Origin: Omnitrophica bacterium RIFOXYB12_FULL_50_7
Lineage (GTDB): Bacteria > Omnitrophota > Omnitrophia > Omnitrophales > Aquincolibacteriaceae
Assembly (NCBI GenBank): GCA_001804345.1
Contig: MHFU01000091.1
Location: 1-5,932, forward strand
Length of the DNA stretch: 5,932 nucleotides
Direction: 5' to 3'
Below the pieces are notes generated by a model that saw only the letters and a program-made list of their open reading frames with translations, was not told the origin of the DNA and searched no databases. The translations under genes were made by a program, and so were the position numbers. Below, in pieces: positions 5,898 to 5,932 of the stretch (within the stretch, counting starts at the first letter, position 1; every line of letters starts with the position of its first letter).

Positions 5898-5932
5898 TGT
5901 TTAAAAAATTATTGTTTTAGCAGCTTTTCGAT

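Overview
The window looks like an ordinary metabolic region of a bacterial chromosome with roughly balanced GC. It carries five protein genes, all on the minus strand, so the biological order runs from high coordinates to low. The proteins are typical of an aerobic or respiratory Gram-negative-type bacterium that oxidises acyl-CoAs. The sequence does not fix the phylum. Genomes from little-cultured groups (for example Omnitrophota or the former Deltaproteobacteria) would fit, but that is a guess.

In transcription order the layout is as follows. (1) An upstream region at 5797-5932 is dominated by a chained, interlocking set of inverted repeats. (2) A hexameric-type citrate synthase, gltA, lies at 4480-5796. 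(3) A 324-base non-coding gap at 4156-4479 holds several hairpins but no convincing terminator. (4) A single-hotdog acyl-CoA thioesterase lies at 3763-4155. (5) A PaaK-like adenylate-forming acyl-CoA ligase lies at 2254-3729. (6) A FadI-type 3-ketoacyl-CoA thiolase lies at 958-2235. (7) A 168-base gap at 790-957 holds a second, similarly built chain of three hairpins. (8) The N-terminal 263 codons of a FadJ/FadB-type multifunctional beta-oxidation protein run off the left edge.

The thioesterase, ligase and thiolase genes are separated by only 33 and 18 bases, and each has a Shine-Dalgarno sequence, so they are very likely one operon; fadJ probably belongs to it as well. Together they form an acyl-CoA module: the ligase would activate an acid, FadJ would hydrate and oxidise the enoyl-CoA, FadI would release acetyl-CoA, and the thioesterase would adjust the CoA-ester pool. 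Citrate synthase next door would take the acetyl-CoA into the TCA cycle. No acyl-CoA dehydrogenase is present in the window.

The genes themselves are conventional. The least explained material is the two intergenic hairpin chains (822-950 and 5818-5897). Neighbouring hairpins share a short hub, each spacer of 17-25 bases is enclosed by its own matched pair of arms, and the arms differ from hairpin to hairpin while staying complementary. Two of the hairpins also have homologous loop sequences in inverted orientation. I interpret these as a diversified palindromic repeat family, comparable to REP/BIME elements, but no transposase is visible here and the assignment is inference.
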